Assembly: GCA_036526195.1 (NCBI GenBank) | Contig: DATCYZ010000067.1 | Location: forward strand, 1-64,000 | DNA from: DATCYZ01 sp036526195 | GTDB lineage: Bacteria; Pseudomonadota; Gammaproteobacteria; Burkholderiales; SG8-39 | Reading direction: 5' to 3' | DNA length: 64,000 bases | Shown: positions 8,595 through 20,491 of the stretch, piece by piece | How the letters are laid out: every line of letters starts with the position of its first letter | Position numbering within the stretch: position 1 is the first letter of the stretch | Notes under the pieces: model-generated | Told to the model about the DNA's origin: nothing | Seen by the model: the letters and a program-made list of their open reading frames with translations, nothing else | The model's database searches: none | Made by a program: the position numbers and the translations under genes

Positions 8595-9050
8595 CCGGAC
8601 GGCGGGCGGCCGCCCTCGGTCACCGTGGCCGCGGTGATCGAGCGCGACGGGCAATTCCTCATGGTCGAGGAACTGCACGACGGCCGGCGCGTGCTGAACC
8701 AGCCCGCGGGCCACCTCGACCCCGGCGAGAGCCTGGTCGAGGCCTGCGTGCGCGAGGTGATGGAGGAGACGGCCCACGTCTTCGTGCCGGAATCGCTGGT
8801 CGGCATCTACCGCTGGCACTACGCGCCGCGCGACGTGACCTACCTGCGCTTCACCTTCGCCGGGCGCGTCGAAGGCTTCGATTCGAAGCGCATGCTCGAC
8901 ACGGAGATCTTTGCCGCGCCCTGGCTTTCGCGCGAGGCGATCCTCGCGCGGCGCGCCGAGCACCGCACCGAGCTGGTGGAAGCCTGCCTCGAGGACTATC
9001 TCGCCGGCCGGCGCTACCCGCTCGACGTGTTCGCCCGGGACTATGCCTGA
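8586..9050 (+). CDS. nudJ: Nudix hydrolase, NudJ-like phosphatase
   Basis: 154 aa. The Nudix box is visible: G42, E48, R56-E57 and E60-E61. The usual later Gly is Ala63. NudJ proteins hydrolyse nucleoside di/triphosphates and HMP-PP. The gene overlaps mnmA by 8 nt, the same nudJ-mnmA order as in E. coli. The start at 8586 is preceded by GAGGGCGGA, which is the tail of the palindromic element. An upstream ATG at 8575 is out of frame. Operator function of the palindrome on this operon is possible but unproven. Confidence 0.88.
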   Translation: MSAPDGGRPPSVTVAAVIERDGQFLMVEELHDGRRVLNQPAGHLDPGESLVEACVREVMEETAHVFVPESLVGIYRWHYAPRDVTYLRFTFAGRVEGFDSKRMLDTEIFAAPWLSREAILARRAEHRTELVEACLEDYLAGRRYPLDVFARDYA

Positions 9051-10116
9051 GCGCATCGTCGTCGGCCTCTCGGGCGGCGTCGACTCGGCGGTGGCGGCGC
9101 TGCTGCTCAAGCGCGCCGGCCATGAGGTCGTCGGCCTGTTCATGAAGAACTGGGAGGACGATGACGACGACGAATACTGCTCGACGCGCGAGGACCTGAT
9201 CGACGCGGCCGCCGCAGCGGACGTGATCGGAATCCCGCTGGAGGCGGTGAACTTCGCCGCCGAGTACCGCGAGCGGGTGTTCGCAAGCTTCCTCTCCGAG
9301 TATGCGGCCGGCCGCACGCCGAACCCGGACGTGCTGTGCAACGCCGAGATCAAGTTCGCCGCCTTCCTCGATCACGCGATGCGCCTTGGCGCGGCGCGCA
9401 TCGCCACCGGGCATTACGCGCAGCTGCGCGAGACCGGCACGGGCATGGAACTCCTCCGTGGCGCGGATCCGGGCAAGGACCAGAGCTATTTCCTGCACCG
9501 GCTCACGCAGGCGCAACTCGAACACGCGATGTTCCCGGTCGGGCACCTGAGGAAAGCCGAGGTGCGTCGCCTCGCCGCGGAGGCGGGCCTGCCGAACCAC
9601 GCGAAGAAGGACTCGACCGGCATCTGCTTCATCGGGGAGCGGCCGTTCCGCGAGTTCCTCAACCGCTACCTGCCGAAGGCGCCGGGGCCGATCGTCGATG
9701 CCGAAGGACAGCTGCTCGGCGAACACATCGGGCTGGCCTTCTACACCATCGGGCAAAGGAAAGGCATCGGGCTGGGCGGCGCGAAGGACGGCTCGGGCGA
9801 GGCCTGGTACGTCGCGGGCAAGGACATCGGCTCGAACACGCTGACCGTGGTGCAGGGGCACGACCACCCGCGGCTGCTGCGCCAGGGGCTGGCCGCGCTG
9901 GACGCCAGCTGGGTGGCGGGCGAGGCGCCGGTGGCGCCCTCGACGCATACCGCCAAGACGCGCTACCGCCAGGCGGACGCCCCCTGCACGCTGACACGCG
10001 TGGCCGGGGACGGCATCGAGGTCGAGTTCGGCGCGCCGCAGTGGGCGGTGACGCCGGGCCAGTCGGTGGTGCTCTACGAGGGCGAGGTCTGCCTCGGTGG
10101 CGGCGTGATCGCCTGA
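9043..10116 (+). CDS. mnmA: tRNA-specific 2-thiouridylase MnmA
   Basis: 357 aa. MnmA adenylates and thiolates U34 of tRNAs for Lys, Glu and Gln. The ATP-binding PP-loop SGGVDS is at residues 10-15. The two catalytic cysteines are C99 ([10 protein letters not shown]) and C195 ([10 protein letters not shown]). The C-terminal beta-barrel region ([10 protein letters not shown] onward) is complete. The start at 9043 overlaps the nudJ stop by 8 nt; the frame is open upstream, but only this start gives the PP-loop at its normal distance from the N-terminus. Likely translationally coupled to nudJ. Confidence 0.96.
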   Translation: MPERIVVGLSGGVDSAVAALLLKRAGHEVVGLFMKNWEDDDDDEYCSTREDLIDAAAAADVIGIPLEAVNFAAEYRERVFASFLSEYAAGRTPNPDVLCNAEIKFAAFLDHAMRLGAARIATGHYAQLRETGTGMELLRGADPGKDQSYFLHRLTQAQLEHAMFPVGHLRKAEVRRLAAEAGLPNHAKKDSTGICFIGERPFREFLNRYLPKAPGPIVDAEGQLLGEHIGLAFYTIGQRKGIGLGGAKDGSGEAWYVAGKDIGSNTLTVVQGHDHPRLLRQGLAALDASWVAGEAPVAPSTHTAKTRYRQADAPCTLTRVAGDGIEVEFGAPQWAVTPGQSVVLYEGEVCLGGGVIA

Positions 10117-10139
10117 GCGGGTTTTGCAGGCGACGCCGC

Positions 10140-10754
10140 TCAGGCGGCCTTCGGCACCGTTTCGACGAATGCCGGGCGCAGGGACAGCTTCTCGAAGTGG
10201 CGTTCGAGCCCGGGTTGCAGCTTGCGCCAGTCGAGGCCGCCGGGCTTGCGGAACTCGAGCCAGCCGAGGCAGCAGCCCAGCGCGATGTCCGCCAGCGAAT
10301 AGCGGTCGTTCTGGCACCAGGGGTCGTCGCCGAGTTCGCGCGCCATCTCGGCCAGTCCGCGCTCGACCTTGCCTTTCTGCTTGGCGGTCCAGGCGGCGCT
10401 TTGTTCCTTCTTCGGCCGCAGCGCTTCGTAGCGCACCAGCAATCCCGCGTCGAGCACGCCGTCGGCGAGGGCCTCCCAGCGCCGCACCGCGACGCGATCC
10501 CGGTTGTCCTCGGGGAGCAGGCGGCTGATCGGCGAGACCGTGTCGAGGAACTCGACGATGACGCGCGAATCGAACAGCGTCGAGCCGTCGTCCAGCACCA
10601 GCGCGGGGATCTTGCCGAGCGGGTTGTACGCGTTCACCGGGTTGTCGGCGGGCGAGACGTCGACGAGCTCCATGTCGCAGTCGATCCGCTTCTCCGCGAG
10701 GACGATGCGGACCTTGCGGGCATAGGGGCTGGCGAGGGCGGCGAACAGTTTCAT
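10140..10754 (-). CDS. Glutathione S-transferase family protein
   Basis: 204 aa. The N-terminal thioredoxin-like domain (residues 1-80) has ASPYARKVR as the likely active-site segment, NPLGKIPAL with the cis-proline, and DSRVIVEFL for glutathione gamma-glutamyl contact. The C-terminal helical domain contains RYSLADIALGCCLGWLEFR. Substrate is unknown. It lies between mnmA (convergent) and a divergent TATAA-type promoter region at about 10765. A GST gene near purB is a familiar arrangement in betaproteobacteria. Confidence 0.9.
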   Translation of the reverse strand: MKLFAALASPYARKVRIVLAEKRIDCDMELVDVSPADNPVNAYNPLGKIPALVLDDGSTLFDSRVIVEFLDTVSPISRLLPEDNRDRVAVRRWEALADGVLDAGLLVRYEALRPKKEQSAAWTAKQKGKVERGLAEMARELGDDPWCQNDRYSLADIALGCCLGWLEFRKPGGLDWRKLQPGLERHFEKLSLRPAFVETVPKAA

Positions 10755-10787
10755 GACGGCCGCGGATTATAACCGCGGCGCCGGACT

Positions 10788-11363
10788 TCATCGCAAGATG
10801 TTGTGAACCGCCTCGCGCAGCGCGGGCACCACGTCGGCCTCGAACCACGGGTTGCGCGCGAGCCACAGGCGGTTGCGCGGGCTCGGGTGCGGGGTCGGCA
10901 GGTACTCGGGAAGGTAGCTGCGCCATGCGCGCACCGTTTCGGTGAGGGATTGCCGTCGACGGGGGCCGAGGTACCAGGCCTGCGCATACTGGCCGACAAG
11001 CAGCACCAGCCCGACCCTCGCAAGCGCGGCGCGAAACCTCGGATGCCAGGTCGGCGCGCATTTCGGCCGGGGCGGCAGGTCGCCGCGCGCGCCCTTGCCG
11101 GGATAGCAGAAGCCCGCAGGCAGGATCGCGATGCGCGAGGTGTCGTAGAACGCGTCGCTCGAAACGCCGAGCCAGTGCCGCAACGTGTCACCCGACGGAT
11201 CGTTCCAGGGAATTCCGCTTTCGTGCACCCGCCGGCCCGGCGCCTGGCCGACGATCAGCAGTCGTGCATGCGCCCCGGCGCGGAACACCGGCCGGGGTTC
11301 GTGCGGCAGCGCGGCGGCACAGAGGCGGCAGGCGCGCGCCTCCTCGCACAGGCGTTCGAGCGA

Positions 11364-11378
<15 letters not shown>
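10788..11378 (-). CDS. Uracil-DNA glycosylase superfamily protein
   Basis: 196 aa. The N-terminus has CRLC (residues 17-20). The UDG-superfamily motif 1 reads VGQAPGRRVHESG, and a late HPSPRNR segment corresponds to motif 2. These features fit the bacterial single-domain uracil-DNA glycosylase-like family. Only one Cys pair is obvious near the N-terminus, plus single Cys residues in GFCYPG and KCAPTW. A Fe-S cluster as in family 4 is therefore possible but not certain. The true damaged base is unknown. It is divergent from purB. Confidence 0.82.
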
Positions 11379-12787
<1,409 letters not shown>

Positions 12788-12811
12788 GCGCCGGCCGCGC
12801 GTCGTTCCGCC

Positions 12812-14854
12812 ATGGCGTACTTCGCCACGATCTTCCTGTCGTCGTTCCTGCTGTTCCTGGTGCAGCCGCTGGTCGCGCGCCTGATCCTGCCGTGGTTCGG
12901 CGGCAGCGCGGCGGTGTGGACCACCTGCATGCTGTTCTTCCAGGCGCTGCTGCTGGCGGGCTATGCCTATGCCCACGGGGCGGTCGGGCGGCTCGCGCCC
13001 CGCACCCATGCCTGGCTGCAGTTTGCGCTGCTGGTCGCCGCGGTGGCGCTGTTGCCGATCGCGCCGGGCGAGGCGTGGAAGCCCGAGGGCAGCGAATCGC
13101 CGGTGCTGCACATCCTGTTGCTGCTCGGCGCCGCCGTGGGGCTGCCCTACCTGCTGCTCGCCGCCACCAGCCCGCTGGTGCAGGTCTGGTACGCGCGCAC
13201 GCACCCGGGCCGTGATCCGTATCGCCTGTATGCGGTATCGAACCTCGCCTCGCTTGCCGCGCTGATCAGCTATCCCTGTCTGGTCGAGCCCTGGCTGACG
13301 AACGCGGAGCAGGTGGCCGCATGGTCGTGGCTGTTCGCGGCGTTCGCGCTGTCCTGCGCGACGCTGGCGTGGCGCGCGCGCCATGGGGGGCGCGGCCCCG
13401 CGCCGGGCGTAGGGGCGTCGCACGTGGAGACCTCCGCCGCGCCGACGCGTGGCGAGATCGCCTACTGGCTCGCGTTCTCGACCACCGGCTCGGTGCTGCT
13501 GCTGGCGGTGACCAACCACCTGACGCAGAACGTCGCCTCGATCCCGCTGCTGTGGCTGGCGCCGCTGACGCTGTATCTGCTCAGCTTCGTGATCACCTTC
13601 AGCGGGCGCGCGCTGTATCGCAGCGGACCCTGGTCGCCCGCGGTGCTCGTGGTGCTCGCAGCCATGGCCTGGCTGCTCGCCGACAAGCGGCTGCAGTTCG
13701 AGCTTGGCGTGCAGCTGGCGGTCTTCCTGCCCGGCCTGTTCCTCGCCTGCGTGTTCTGCCATGGCGAGCTCTACGCGCGCCGACCCGGCGCGCGCCACCT
13801 GACGATGTTCTACATGGTGGTCTCGGCCGGCGGCGCGCTGGGCGGCCTGCTGGTGGCCGTGGGCGCGCCGCTCGCCTTCAACGGCTACCACGAGCTCGGG
13901 GTCGGCCTGGTCGCGCTTGGCGTGCTCGCGGCCCGGCGCTACGCCTCGCTGGGGCGCCTCGCGCGCCTCGCCAGCCTGGCCACCGTCATGGCCGTGGCGG
14001 GCTGCGCGACCTACGATGCCCTGCGCCACCACCAGGACGTGCGCGTCGCGGCACGCGGGTTCTACGGCGTGCTGCGGGTCAAGGCCTACGGGTCTTCCGG
14101 CGAGGAGGGCGAACTGCGCCGCCTGCTGCATGGCGCCATCATGCACGGCGAGCAGTACGTGGGCGGTACGCTGCGCGCGATGACCACCACCTATTACCAG
14201 TCGAGTTCGGGCATCGGCGCGGCGCTGCTGTCGAAATCCGGCCAGGCGACGCATGTCGGGGTCATCGGCCTCGGGGTCGGCACGCTGGCCGCCTACGGCC
14301 ACGAGGGCGACCGGTACCGCTTCTACGACATCGACCCGCGCGTCATCGAGTTCGCGCGCACGCAATTCACCTACCTGGCCGACAGCGCCGCGAAGATCGA
14401 GCTGGTGCTTGGCGACGCGCGCCTCGCGCTGGAACGCGAGACGCCGCGGCACTTCGACGTCCTTGCGGTCGATGCGTTCTCGGGCGACGCCATTCCGGTG
14501 CACCTGATCACGCGGGAGGCGCTCGCCACCTACCTTCGACACGTGAAGCCGGAGGGCATCGTTGCCTTCCACCTGTCGAACCGGTTCCTGGACCTGGTGC
14601 CGGTGGTGGCGCGCCTCGCGCGCGAGAACGGCGCGCAGGCCGTGCTGGTGCGCGACGTGCCCGCGGCAGGGTCGCGCGGTGCGCGCAGCGACTGGGTGCT
14701 GGTATCGCGCGACCCGGCGGCGCTGGCACACGAGGACCTGATACAGGCGGGCGCCGTGGCGGCGAAGGACCGCGCCGAACTGCGCAGCTGGACGGACGAT
14801 TACTCCAACCTCGTGCAGATCCTCAAGTCGCGCAGCGGCGCGGAGGACGACTAG
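12812..14854 (+). CDS. Fused transporter / spermidine synthase-like protein
   Basis: 680 aa. Residues about 1-400 form roughly ten hydrophobic helices of a membrane domain, beginning MAYFATIFLSSFLLFLVQPLVARL. The C-terminal part is a Rossmann methyltransferase/aminopropyltransferase-like domain: VIGLGVGTLAAYG near residue 483, then FYDIDPRVIEFA and VLAVDAFSGDAIPVHL. Such fused MFS/spermidine synthase proteins are widespread in proteobacteria, but activity is rarely demonstrated. Polyamine synthesis is only an inference. The TAG stop is shared with the convergent secF stop through CTAG at 14851-14854. Confidence 0.88.
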   Translation: MAYFATIFLSSFLLFLVQPLVARLILPWFGGSAAVWTTCMLFFQALLLAGYAYAHGAVGRLAPRTHAWLQFALLVAAVALLPIAPGEAWKPEGSESPVLHILLLLGAAVGLPYLLLAATSPLVQVWYARTHPGRDPYRLYAVSNLASLAALISYPCLVEPWLTNAEQVAAWSWLFAAFALSCATLAWRARHGGRGPAPGVGASHVETSAAPTRGEIAYWLAFSTTGSVLLLAVTNHLTQNVASIPLLWLAPLTLYLLSFVITFSGRALYRSGPWSPAVLVVLAAMAWLLADKRLQFELGVQLAVFLPGLFLACVFCHGELYARRPGARHLTMFYMVVSAGGALGGLLVAVGAPLAFNGYHELGVGLVALGVLAARRYASLGRLARLASLATVMAVAGCATYDALRHHQDVRVAARGFYGVLRVKAYGSSGEEGELRRLLHGAIMHGEQYVGGTLRAMTTTYYQSSSGIGAALLSKSGQATHVGVIGLGVGTLAAYGHEGDRYRFYDIDPRVIEFARTQFTYLADSAAKIELVLGDARLALERETPRHFDVLAVDAFSGDAIPVHLITREALATYLRHVKPEGIVAFHLSNRFLDLVPVVARLARENGAQAVLVRDVPAAGSRGARSDWVLVSRDPAALAHEDLIQAGAVAAKDRAELRSWTDDYSNLVQILKSRSGAEDD

Positions 14855-15789
14855 ACGACCGCGCCGTCGTGTTCGTCCTTGGGCCCGCGCTTCGGGGCGA
14901 CGAACTGGCCTCGGGTGACGCGCAGCCACATCAGCAGCGGCGCGGCGACCAGCACCGAGGAGTAGATGCCGAAGAGGATGCCGATGGTGAGCGCCAGCGC
15001 GAAGTAGTGCAGCGCCGGTCCGCCGAACACCAGCATGGTGGTGACCATCGCTTGCGTGCTGCCATGGGTGATGATGGTGCGCGAGATCGTGGCCGTGATG
15101 GCGCTGTCGATCACCTCGGTGACCGGCGCCTTGCGCATCTTGCGGAAATTCTCGCGCACCCGGTCGAACACCACCACCGACTCGTTCACGGAATAGCCGA
15201 GCACCGCGAGCACCGCGGCGAGCACCGGCAGGGAGAACTCCCACTGGAAGAACGCGAAGAACCCCAGGATGATGATGACGTCGTGCAGGTTGGCGAGGAT
15301 CGCGGCGAGGCCGAACTTCCATTCGAAGCGCAGCGCGAGGTAGGCGACGATGCCGAGCGCGGTGACGAGCAGCGCGAGCGCGCCGTACTCGGCGAGTTCC
15401 TCGCCGACTTGCGGCCCGACGAACTCCACGCGTCGCACCTCGGCGCTGGCGTCGCCCTCACGCAGCAGCTTCTCGACCTTCTGCGACAGGTCGGCGCCCG
15501 ACTGCCCCTTCTCGATCGGCATGCGGATCAGCACGTCGCGCGAGGAGCCGAAGTTCTGCACCTCGGCCTTGTAGCCGGCCGTTTCGAGCCGTTCGCGCAC
15601 GCCCTGCACGTCGGCCGATTGCTGGTAGGACACTTCCATCAGCGTGCCGCCGGTGAACTCCACCGAGAAGTTCAGCCCCTTGGTTGCCAGGAAGCCGACG
15701 GCGAGGACGAAGGTGACCAGCGAAATGATGTTGAAGACGAGCGCATGCCGCATGAACGGGATGGTTCGCCGGATCTTGAAGAACTCCAT
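14851..15789 (-). CDS. secF: Protein-export membrane protein SecF
   Basis: 312 aa from the ATG at 15789 (MEFFKIRRTIPFM). SecF partners SecD in the inner membrane to use the proton gradient for late steps of Sec translocation. Features are a first helix near residues 14-35, FSVEFTGGTLMEV, a periplasmic P1-like domain, and five C-terminal helices including NESVVVFDRVREN and RTIITHGST. It ends the leftward queA-tgt-yajC-secD-secF run, 16 nt after secD. Its stop overlaps that of the convergent MFS fusion gene by 4 nt. Confidence 0.95.
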   Translation of the reverse strand: MEFFKIRRTIPFMRHALVFNIISLVTFVLAVGFLATKGLNFSVEFTGGTLMEVSYQQSADVQGVRERLETAGYKAEVQNFGSSRDVLIRMPIEKGQSGADLSQKVEKLLREGDASAEVRRVEFVGPQVGEELAEYGALALLVTALGIVAYLALRFEWKFGLAAILANLHDVIIILGFFAFFQWEFSLPVLAAVLAVLGYSVNESVVVFDRVRENFRKMRKAPVTEVIDSAITATISRTIITHGSTQAMVTTMLVFGGPALHYFALALTIGILFGIYSSVLVAAPLLMWLRVTRGQFVAPKRGPKDEHDGAVV

Positions 15790-15805
15790 GGGACGGCGGC
15801 TCCCG

Positions 15806-17665
15806 CTATTTCCAGGCGGTGTCGCCAATCGACAGGCGCGCAACGCGCCGTCGGTGGCCGTACACCAGGTTGACGGCGGCGCGCGACACGGTCACCGCCG
15901 AGAAGATCGAGGTGAGGATGCCGAGGCAGTGCACCACCGCGAAGCCGCGCACCGGGCCCTGCCCGAAGATCAGCAGCGCGAGGCCGGCGATCAGCGTGGT
16001 GATGTTCGAATCCAGAATGGTGCCCCAGGCGCGTTCGTAGCCCGCATGGATGGCGGCCTGCGGCGTCGCGCCGCCGCGGATCTCCTCGCGGATGCGCTCA
16101 TTGATCAGGACGTTGGCGTCGATCGCCATGCCCAGGGTCAGGGCGATCGCGGCGATGCCCGGCAGGGTCAGGGTGGCCTGCAGCAGCGAGAGCAGGGCGA
16201 TGAGCAACAGCAGGTTGGCCGCCAGCGCGAACGAGGAAATCAGCCCGAACACCACGTAGTAGGCCGACATGAAAACGATGATGACGAGGAACCCCCAGCG
16301 CGTGGCGTCGAAGCCCTTCTCGATGTTCTCCTTGCCGAGCGACGGGCCGACGGTGCGCTCTTCCACGATCTCCATCGGCGCGGCCAGCGATCCGGCGCGC
16401 AGCAGCAGGGCGACGTCGTTTGCCTCGGTGGTGGTCATGCGCCCGGAGATTTGCACCCGGCCGCCACCGATCTCGCTGCGGATGACGGGCGCCGTGATCA
16501 CCTCGCCCTTGCCCTTCTCGATCAGCAGGATCGCCATGCGCTTGTTGATGTTCTCGCGCGTGACGTCCTTGAAGATGCGCGAGCCGGCGGCGTCCAGGCG
16601 CAGGTGCACCGCGGGTTCGTTGGTCTGCTGGTCGAAGCCGGGCTGGGCGTCGGTGAGCCGGTCGCCGGTCAGCACCACCTGCTTCTTGACCAGCAGCGGC
16701 TGGCCGTTGCGCTCGACGTAATACTCGGTGCCGAAGGGCACGGTCCCCTGCGCCGCCTGTGCGAGCAGGTCCGGCGTCATCTTCTCCTCGTCGACCATGC
16801 GCACTTCCAGGCTCGCGGTGCGTCCGAGCAGGTCTTTCGCCTTGGCGGTGTCCTGCACGCCGGGCAGCTGGACCACGACGCGGTCGGCGCCCTGCTGCTG
16901 GATGATGGGCTCGGCGACGCCGAGCTCGTTGATGCGGTTGTGAAGCGTCGTGATGTTCTGCTTGAGGGCGTAATCCTGGGTGCGCTTGATGGCTTCGGGC
17001 TTGAGCGAGGCCACCAGCAGCAGGTCGGCGCCTTCGCCGCGCTCGGTGACCGCGAGGTCTGTGAGGTCGGAGAGGATCAGCGCCCGGCCGCGGTCCCGCA
17101 TGGCCTCGTCGCGGAAGCGGATGCGAAGCGTCTGGCCTTCCCGGGAGATGCCGCCGTGGCGGATCGTCTTGTCGCGCATCAGCGTGCGCAGGTCGCCCCC
17201 GAGGCTCTCGAGCTTCTTGGTGATGGCCGCCTGCATGTCGACCTGCAGCAGGAAATGCACGCCGCCGCGCAGGTCCAGGCCGAGGTACATCGGCAGCGCG
17301 CGGATGGCGGTCAGCCAGCCCGGCGAGGAGGAGAGCAGGTTGAGCGCGACGGAGTAGGACTCGTTCGCCGGGTCCGGATTGAGCGCGCGCTTGAGCGCGT
17401 CGAGGGCCTTCAGCTGCGTGTCGGTGTCGCCAAGCCGCACCCGCACGCTGCCTGTGTCGAGGAGGGTGCCGGTGTAGGGCACCTTGGCGGCCGCGAGCGC
17501 CTGCTCGATGCGCGCGAGCAGCGCGACGTCGACCTTGACGGTGGCGCGCACGCTCGAGACCTGGACGGCGGGCGCTTCGCCGAAGAAGTTGGGCAGCGTA
17601 TAGACGAACGCCACCAGGATCGCGAGCGCGACGAGCGCGTACTTCCAGACTGAAAATCGGTTCAT
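15806..17665 (-). CDS. secD: Protein translocase subunit SecD
   Basis: 619 aa. SecD and SecF form the RND-type accessory complex of the Sec translocon. The N-terminal helix (YALVALAILVAFVYTLPN) is followed by a large periplasmic region with LGLDLRGGVHFLLQVD. Six membrane helices close the C-terminus, with GMAIDANVLINERIREE and a GTILDSNITTLIAG motif bearing the conserved acidic residue. The start at 17665 lies 34 nt after yajC. The length matches betaproteobacterial SecD. Confidence 0.97.
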   Translation of the reverse strand: MNRFSVWKYALVALAILVAFVYTLPNFFGEAPAVQVSSVRATVKVDVALLARIEQALAAAKVPYTGTLLDTGSVRVRLGDTDTQLKALDALKRALNPDPANESYSVALNLLSSSPGWLTAIRALPMYLGLDLRGGVHFLLQVDMQAAITKKLESLGGDLRTLMRDKTIRHGGISREGQTLRIRFRDEAMRDRGRALILSDLTDLAVTERGEGADLLLVASLKPEAIKRTQDYALKQNITTLHNRINELGVAEPIIQQQGADRVVVQLPGVQDTAKAKDLLGRTASLEVRMVDEEKMTPDLLAQAAQGTVPFGTEYYVERNGQPLLVKKQVVLTGDRLTDAQPGFDQQTNEPAVHLRLDAAGSRIFKDVTRENINKRMAILLIEKGKGEVITAPVIRSEIGGGRVQISGRMTTTEANDVALLLRAGSLAAPMEIVEERTVGPSLGKENIEKGFDATRWGFLVIIVFMSAYYVVFGLISSFALAANLLLLIALLSLLQATLTLPGIAAIALTLGMAIDANVLINERIREEIRGGATPQAAIHAGYERAWGTILDSNITTLIAGLALLIFGQGPVRGFAVVHCLGILTSIFSAVTVSRAAVNLVYGHRRRVARLSIGDTAWK

Positions 17666-17699
17666 GCGGGCGGGGTGGCGCGCAGGGGCGCCGGGGCCT

Positions 17700-18023
17700 T
17701 CACTGGATCGACTTGATCGTGCCCTTGGGAAGCAGCGTCTGCACCGCGACCTTCTGCACGTTGATCTCGGTTTCGGGCGCGATCTCCAGCGCGACGTAGG
17801 CTTCGCTCACCTTGTTGATGCGACCGACCACGCCGCCGGCGGTGATCACCTCGTCCCCCTTCTGCAGGCCTTCGACCATGCTCTTGTGTTCCTTCTGCCG
17901 CTTCATCTGGGGACGGATCATGAGGAAGTACAGCAGCACGAACATCAGGAGGATCGGCAGCAGGCCGAGGAACCCTGCGTCGCCGCCGCCCGCGGATTGC
18001 GCGAATGCGGGGGAGATGAGCAC
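17700..18023 (-). CDS. yajC: Preprotein translocase subunit YajC
   Basis: 107 aa from a GTG at 18023, preceded by AAGGAG at 5 nt spacing. A longer frame exists upstream, but this start gives the typical family length and places the single helix (LLPILLMFVLLYFLMIRPQ) near residue 30. The cytoplasmic tail has KRQKEHKSMVEGLQKGDEVITAGGVVG. YajC binds SecDF and AcrB-type proteins. It sits between tgt and secD as in most proteobacteria. Confidence 0.93.
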   Translation of the reverse strand: MLISPAFAQSAGGGDAGFLGLLPILLMFVLLYFLMIRPQMKRQKEHKSMVEGLQKGDEVITAGGVVGRINKVSEAYVALEIAPETEINVQKVAVQTLLPKGTIKSIQ

Positions 18024-18087
18024 TGTAACTCCTTGGAATGTCAGAAAAAGGGGCCGAATTATAGCATCGGCGCCCGGGCGCGGGCCC

Positions 18088-19299
<1,212 letters not shown>

Positions 19300-20382
19300 C
19301 TACTCGGCCTCGAGCGGGGCCGTGTGGACCTGTCCCGGCACGCGCGTGCCGCCGCGCGCGGGGCTGCCGATCTCCACCGAACCGTAGCGCGGCAGGTACG
19401 ACTCCGGCAGCGGCCGCCCGTCGGGCGCGCACAGCCACAGCCGCAACAGGTGGCGCTTGCGCTCCGGTTCCGGCCAGTCCTCGTACGCCGTGCGGTCGTG
19501 CAGGATCTGGTGGTTGTGCAGGATCTGGATGTCGCCCCGCCGGAACTCCATGTCGAGCTTGAGCTGCGGGTCGTTCGCGAGCGCGTCGAACAGGTCGAGC
19601 GCCGCGCGCTGCGTCGCGGTGAGCGCGGGCACCTCATCGAAGCGCCGTGCCGATTCGATGTAGCGCCTGGCGTACAGGGTGCAGAGCCTGCCCTCGAACC
19701 AGTTGCATACGGGCATGCGGTAGTACCCTTTCTGGCCAAGGGGAACCTCGCCGCGGCGGTCCGTCTCGATCGGCTCGAACATCACAGCGGCGAGGTCTGG
19801 GCGCCGGCGCAGCATCTCGTTGAAGATGCTCACCGAGGAGACGATGCTCGACAGGCCGCCGGACTTCGCGGTCTGCAGGCACAGCAGCGCGACGAAATCG
19901 CAGCTGTCGGTGTGAAAGGTCTGTCGGACGGCGGTCTGGTAGATCCGCACGCCCGGGTCGGCATGGTCGTATCCGAGATCCCTGACGTGCCCGAGCACGT
20001 GGCCCTTGGCGTTTTGCGGCAGGGCGATCCCGAAGTGCATGCCGAGGCCGTAGTAGGCGACCGCCGATTCCTCGATCGTGTACCGCTCGACCGGCAGGCC
20101 GCGCAGCAGCACGAATCCGCGCCCTTCCAGCAGCTCGGCGCGCAGCGCCTCCAGGCGGGGACCGAGTTGCGGGAGCGGAAAGTCGTCCTTCGTGATCCGG
20201 GGGATCCCGATCCCGCGCTCGAGCACCGAGCGCATGGCCGCATCGATCTCCGCGAGTTCCGCATCGGCGAAGGGGCGAATCCAGCGGACGTCGGATGCCA
20301 GCCCGGGTCCGGTCCAGGCAGAAGGACCGCCGATCTCGCCGGGCGGCATGGGAAAGCGCTTCAGTTCGGGCACGGCGGACAT
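19300..20382 (-). CDS. TauD/TfdA-family Fe(II)/2-oxoglutarate dioxygenase
   Basis: 360 aa from the ATG at 20382, preceded by a GAGGGGG ribosome site. A longer upstream start (20439) exists but lacks a better ribosome site. The facial-triad motif H-x-D is in TFHTDSCDF, and the distal histidine is in NHQILHDRT, followed by an Arg-rich RHLLRLWL segment for 2-oxoglutarate binding. The family hydroxylates small molecules such as taurine, gamma-butyrobetaine and aryloxyalkanoates. Substrate is unknown. It lies between queA and tgt, an unusual insertion in an otherwise standard cluster. Confidence 0.85.
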   Translation of the reverse strand: MSAVPELKRFPMPPGEIGGPSAWTGPGLASDVRWIRPFADAELAEIDAAMRSVLERGIGIPRITKDDFPLPQLGPRLEALRAELLEGRGFVLLRGLPVERYTIEESAVAYYGLGMHFGIALPQNAKGHVLGHVRDLGYDHADPGVRIYQTAVRQTFHTDSCDFVALLCLQTAKSGGLSSIVSSVSIFNEMLRRRPDLAAVMFEPIETDRRGEVPLGQKGYYRMPVCNWFEGRLCTLYARRYIESARRFDEVPALTATQRAALDLFDALANDPQLKLDMEFRRGDIQILHNHQILHDRTAYEDWPEPERKRHLLRLWLCAPDGRPLPESYLPRYGSVEIGSPARGGTRVPGQVHTAPLEAE

Positions 20383-20491
20383 GGGGAGTCCCCCTCGGTC
20401 TGGTGATGCATCGTCACGGAATCCTTCGACCGGGCACACACTATCACCATCGCCGTGGCGCGCGGCGCCCCCGCGTGCGTCGAGGCGGCCC

